A stretch of DNA of 64,000 nucleotides from Apricaphanius iberus (taxonomy: Eukaryota > Chordata > Actinopteri > Cyprinodontiformes > Aphaniidae): contig JAPXFQ010000842.1 in NCBI GenBank assembly GCA_028564705.1, forward strand, positions 62,001-126,000, written 5' to 3'. The position numbers were made by a program, and so were the translations under genes. The notes under the pieces are model-generated. The model was not told where the DNA came from and did no database searches. It was given only the letters and a program-made list of their open reading frames with translations. Shown one piece after another: positions 60,831 to 64,000 of this stretch. Position 1 is the first letter of the stretch; every line of letters begins with the position of its first letter.

Positions 60831-61584
60831 CTTTATTAAATGCTTGGAGGCAGTCTGGGGTCCAGTCCACATTTTCAGTTGTCTTTTTCTTTTTGAGCGC
60901 GCAGTAAAGTGGCTGCAGTAGTTGTGCTGCCCTCGGGATGAAACGATTGTAAAAGTTAACCATCCCGAGAAACTCCTGCAGGGCTTTAATAGTCTGAGGA
61001 CACCGCCTGCACTTTAGTGGGTAGAGGAACAGCTCCACTGCCAGAAATGGGATGGCCCAAAAAAATCAATGACTGGCAACCCGAACTGGGATTTTGCTGG
61101 GTTGACAATAAGGCAATGTGCCACCAGGCGTTGAAAAAACCTGCCGTAAGTGGGACATGTGCTGTTCAGCACAGCTGCTGGCCACCAGGATGTCATCCAG
61201 ATATATAAAAAGAAAGGATAAGCCACGAAAGACCAAATCCATCAACCGCTGAAAAGTTTGGGCGGCGCCTTTAAGGCCGAAAGGCATCCGTAAAATCTCA
61301 AAAAGGCCAAATGGAGTGATTACGGCTGTTTTAGGGACGTCCTCCGCACGAACCGGAACCTGGTGATAACAGAGTACCAGGTCAACTTTTGAAAAGGTGG
61401 CCGTCCCAGCTAGATTGACAGAGAAGTCCTGGATGTGAGGGATCGGATAACGATCGTTTACTATGACATTATTAAGGCAGCGGAAATCCCCACAGAGCCG
61501 CCACTGACCGTCTGACTTTGGCACCATGTGTAACAGCGAAGCCCACGGACTGTTAGAGCGCCGAACGATTCCTAAGCACTCCAT
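60766..61584 (-). pseudogene. Gypsy reverse transcriptase
   Basis: 61066-61584 covers SPWASLLHMVPKSDG, TATFSKVDLVLCYHQVPV, MPFGLKGAAQTFQRLMD and the catalytic LFIYLDDILVAS. After a frameshift, 60766-61038 gives QEFLGMVNFYNRFIPRAAQ and the connection. The protein start is cut off at about 61612. Confidence 0.88.
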
Positions 61585-61619
61585 GTTGGCGAACTACATC
61601 CGAGTGATAGGCAGTTAAT

Positions 61620-62035
61620 CTGGTTTGTCAGTGTTTTGAAGGACTAGTCAATCTGTCCAGATTCCTAGAAAGAAGAGCTCCTACGTCAAAAGTGGGATGG
61701 ATGCCGTCTCTCCGGATCAGACCAGGTTTTCCCCAAAAAGTTTTCCTATTATCAATGTAGCCCACGTTGTTTGCTTGACCTCACTCAGACAACTATCGAT
61801 GAAATGACAGCATGCGACTAAAAATGTAGTCACTGGTCCGATCAGGCAGGGGACCAGGAAAGATTACACAGTCTGACATCTTTTTAACAAACTTACACTC
61901 CGAAGCAACACTAGTTTTAGTGACCTCCGATTGGCGTAACCGGGTGTCATTACCGCCAGCGTGAATAACAATCTTACTGTATTTAAGCTTATCCTTAGCC
62001 AACAGTTTCAGGTGGGATTTGTGAGATACTGTTAG
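61620..62035 (-). pseudogene. L2 ORF1 esterase fragment
   Basis: The minus strand encodes KYSKIVIHAGGNDTRLRQSE (the GxND block of the SGNH-like esterase) and SDCVIFPGPLPDRTSDYIFS, followed by shifted readings towards 61620. Third esterase fragment in the window. Confidence 0.7.
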
Positions 62036-62039
62036 AGAA

Positions 62040-62770
62040 ATCAAGGTGGCTAGAGATAAATACATGGATGAGTTTTTCTAGGTCTCCTTGTACAATCAGT
62101 CCCTTAGTCCTAGAAATGTTCCTCAGGTGATAGAAAGCTGACCTTGTTACTGTTTTTATGTGACCCTGGAGGTACAGGTCTGAGTCCATTATTACACCTA
62201 GATTTCTGGTCTGGCCGGTAGTTTCTAGTTGGACCAACTGAAGCCGTTTACTGATATTTAATCAATATTTTTTGGGTCCGAAGAGAAGTACTTCTGTTTT
62301 GTTTTTGTTCAGTTGGAGGAAATTATGGGAGATCCAGTTGTTAATTTGATCAATGCATTTATTAAGGGTTGGGGGGTTCAACATCACCTGGTGCCATTGA
62401 GATATAAAGCTGAGTGTCGTCCACATAGTTGTGGTAGTTAATATTATTTGTTGTCATTATCTGGCTTAGAGGGAGCATGTAGATGCTAAATAAGAGGGAC
62501 CCTAGGATGGAGCACCGGGGGGATCCCACATGTGATTTCTGTCTTATGACGAGAATTGGCTAATCGACACAAAGAATTTCCTGTTCTTGAGGTAGTTTTT
62601 GAACCATTCGAGTGCCATACCAGAGAGTCCAACCCATCTCTCTCGACGTTCCAGTTATATATCATGATCTACGGTGTCAAACGCAGCACTGTGGTTTAAT
62701 AGTACCAGTACTGTGGTTTTACCACAGTCAGTATTTATACTGATGGCAGCTGCTCTGAGAGCAAAATTCA
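62040..62770 (-). pseudogene. L2-type reverse transcriptase fragment
   Basis: From right to left on the minus strand: [37 protein letters not shown] (the catalytic YADD changed to YVDD), then RNLGVIMDSDLYLQGHIK and FYHLRNISRTKGLI. Stops and shifts. It lies upstream of the ORF1 esterase piece in reading direction, the reverse of the natural order. Confidence 0.8.
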
Positions 62771-62814
62771 GGAGGATTACTTAGATATGTGTAAATTAAG
62801 CCAAAAAGCACTCT

Positions 62815-62839
62815 GGGGGGGGGGGGGGGGGGGGGGGGG
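62815..62839. repeat. Homopolymer G25
   Basis: An uninterrupted run of 25 G on the + strand, a potential quadruplex former and a known spot for assembly length error. Confidence 0.9.
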
Positions 62840-62927
62840 AAGGAATGAGAAAATTGCATTACCAGATAGTCCAAAAACTTGATTTTTCATACTCTTCCTT
62901 CACTAACTTTTGTAAGCCTGGCAGGGT

Positions 62928-63890
62928 ATTCAATTCAATTCACTTTTATTTATATAGCGCCAATTTACAACATAATCTCAAGGAACTTTACAACAAAAGT
63001 CATTTCAATAAAACTATACAAACATTCCAATCAGTTAACTTTTCTTTATACCATTGTGTGGGTTAATACTCGATTGTCTGGGTGAATACTTGATTCTGAT
63101 TGGCTGTACGTTAAAAAGTGACAATGTACACCTAGGAAAGGCATCCCGTCAAATTCCCTGATGACAGTTCTAAATTATTGAGCTAGCTCAAATGGCAACG
63201 GAGACTCAACGTTATCTCACAGTTGACTCATTGCAAAGTTTTGCATCATCCTCTGGACACACACAAGCACTGGCCTTCTGAAATGATATTTTGTATCACG
63301 TAACGTAAAGCCATCATCTCACTTCCCATCACTGACAAACTGCTGCGGTCGGCTCGCTGTGGCCACATTGCTTGGCAACACCTGTATACGGGAGATATTA
63401 AATAATGCACTCTAATTATATCATAAAAAATACTCCTGATATTAACTCTAAAAAAATTAAAGTATTATTAATTGATTAAACATTTCTTTCTTTGTAAGTG
63501 ACCATGGTATAAGCGGGATAATGCCCTTCGAGGTGTCCATTATTAGAAAGTAATGGACTGCGCGGAAGCAACTGACGCAAAGCGGAGGACGGTTCATGCC
63601 TCTGCTTCGTCCATCTGATAATGGATACCTCGTCGGGCATCATCAATTACATGTAAGTAATCCCAGCAGATTGCGTTGAGTCGTCGATGTGAGGTTGTGT
63701 CTGCTGGATCATCGGGCTCCAACGACAGCAATTCCTCTGCAATCCCTCATACTGAGAAAGCATGTAGCGACAGTGGAGAGGAAAAACTCCCTTTTAACAG
63801 GAAGAAACCTCCGGCAGAACCTGGCTCAGTACAAGCGGTCATCTGCCACAACCGTCTGGGGGTCTGAGAAGACAGAAGAAACAGCATGGA
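62928..63890 (-). mobile_element. L2 3' UTR, split by a DNA repeat
   Basis: Tail and 3' UTR at 62928-63048 (ATTCAATTCACTTTTATTTATATAGCGCC), resumed at 63655-63890 (CAGATTGCGTTGAGTCGTCG to GGAAAAACTCCCTTTTAACAGG). The intervening 0.6 kb is absent from the reference copies. Confidence 0.7.
63049..63654. mobile_element. Unclassified insertion with a large hairpin
   Basis: About 606 bp inserted in L2. Near its right end an imperfect hairpin pairs about 30 bases (ATAATGCCCTTCGAGGTGTC near 63520 with GATACCTCGTCGGGCATCAT near 63625) around a loop of about 55 bases. No open frame; no clear terminal repeat or duplication. Confidence 0.45.
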
Positions 63891-63892
63891 GG

Positions 63893-64000
63893 ATAAGCCT
63901 GTGAATATTCTCATTCATCCAGGTTATGGTTATCTCAAGGAAATTTCAATCAAACGCAACTGGACTTGGTAATTTGTCTTGGAAGACATTTCACCTCTTC
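63893..64000 (-). repeat. Penelope-like repeat, second copy, cut by the window end
   Basis: AAGCCTGTGAATATTCTCATTCATCC and onward, matching 39488-39590 almost base for base. The hammerhead 3' core here reads GAAAUGUC on the minus strand instead of GAAACGUC; the rest lies outside the window. Confidence 0.7.

Larger units (their letters stand above)
58999..61612 (-). mobile_element. Ty3/gypsy LTR retrotransposon, 5'-truncated
   Basis: On the minus strand: reverse transcriptase, RNase H, integrase and a putative 3' LTR. Gag, protease, the start of reverse transcriptase and the 5' LTR are missing. Frameshifts divide pol into several readings. Confidence 0.85.

Overview
This window is vertebrate nuclear DNA, almost certainly from a ray-finned (teleost) fish. 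It shows spliced exons with GT/AG borders, one conserved host gene, and a dense mix of repeats typical of teleosts: Tc1-like, hAT, Harbinger, L2/CR1, Rex1-like, L1-Tx1, RTE, Ty3/gypsy, an endogenous retrovirus, a hammerhead-bearing Penelope-like repeat and a tRNA-derived SINE. Nothing bacterial is present. There are no CRISPR arrays, rRNAs or credible tRNA genes.

The only host gene I recognise is ak6 (adenylate kinase 6), on the + strand. Three coding exons are visible: 13734-13792, 19230-19375 and 42730-42919, followed by a poly(A) signal at 43167. The first exon, with the Walker A loop, was not found and probably lies left of the window. The rest of the first 43 kb is upstream or intronic repeat DNA, including a last intron of about 23.4 kb.

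Region by region: 1-588 is a broken Tc1 element. 814-8081 is a four-level nest: a terminal-inverted-repeat element with a 9-bp target duplication, split by an L2 retroposon, itself split by a SINE and by a 5.6 kb CAGGGTG-ended DNA transposon that still encodes a seemingly intact five-exon, 781-aa transposase and carries its own MITE. 8777-12562 is a hAT remnant holding a minus-strand retrovirus. 13.9-16.3 kb is an L2 ORF1/endonuclease piece split by a dead Tc1. 19854-22591 is a full hAT element with an exact 8-bp duplication but a lost catalytic aspartate. 26.5-35.6 kb is an L1 element apparently split by an L2 element. 37368-42325 is a 5 kb structure with two inverted arms of about 1.4 kb, and its centre contains a hammerhead ribozyme core. 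43222-44838, just 3' of ak6, is a Tc1-like element with an intact DD38E transposase.

From 45 kb to the end no host gene is recognised. The order is: Tc1 and L2 scraps, a LINE split by Harbinger, an L2 3' half, an L1 5' half, a SINE, an RTE scrap, a second nest (L2 split by a Rex1-like LINE and by a hAT that holds an L1), a gypsy element, L2 pieces, and a second copy of the Penelope-like repeat cut by the window end.

The transposons do not form a pathway with ak6. They form a readable insertion history, because intact copies elsewhere in the window serve as empty-site references. Family names rest on motif recognition by eye; no database search was run.
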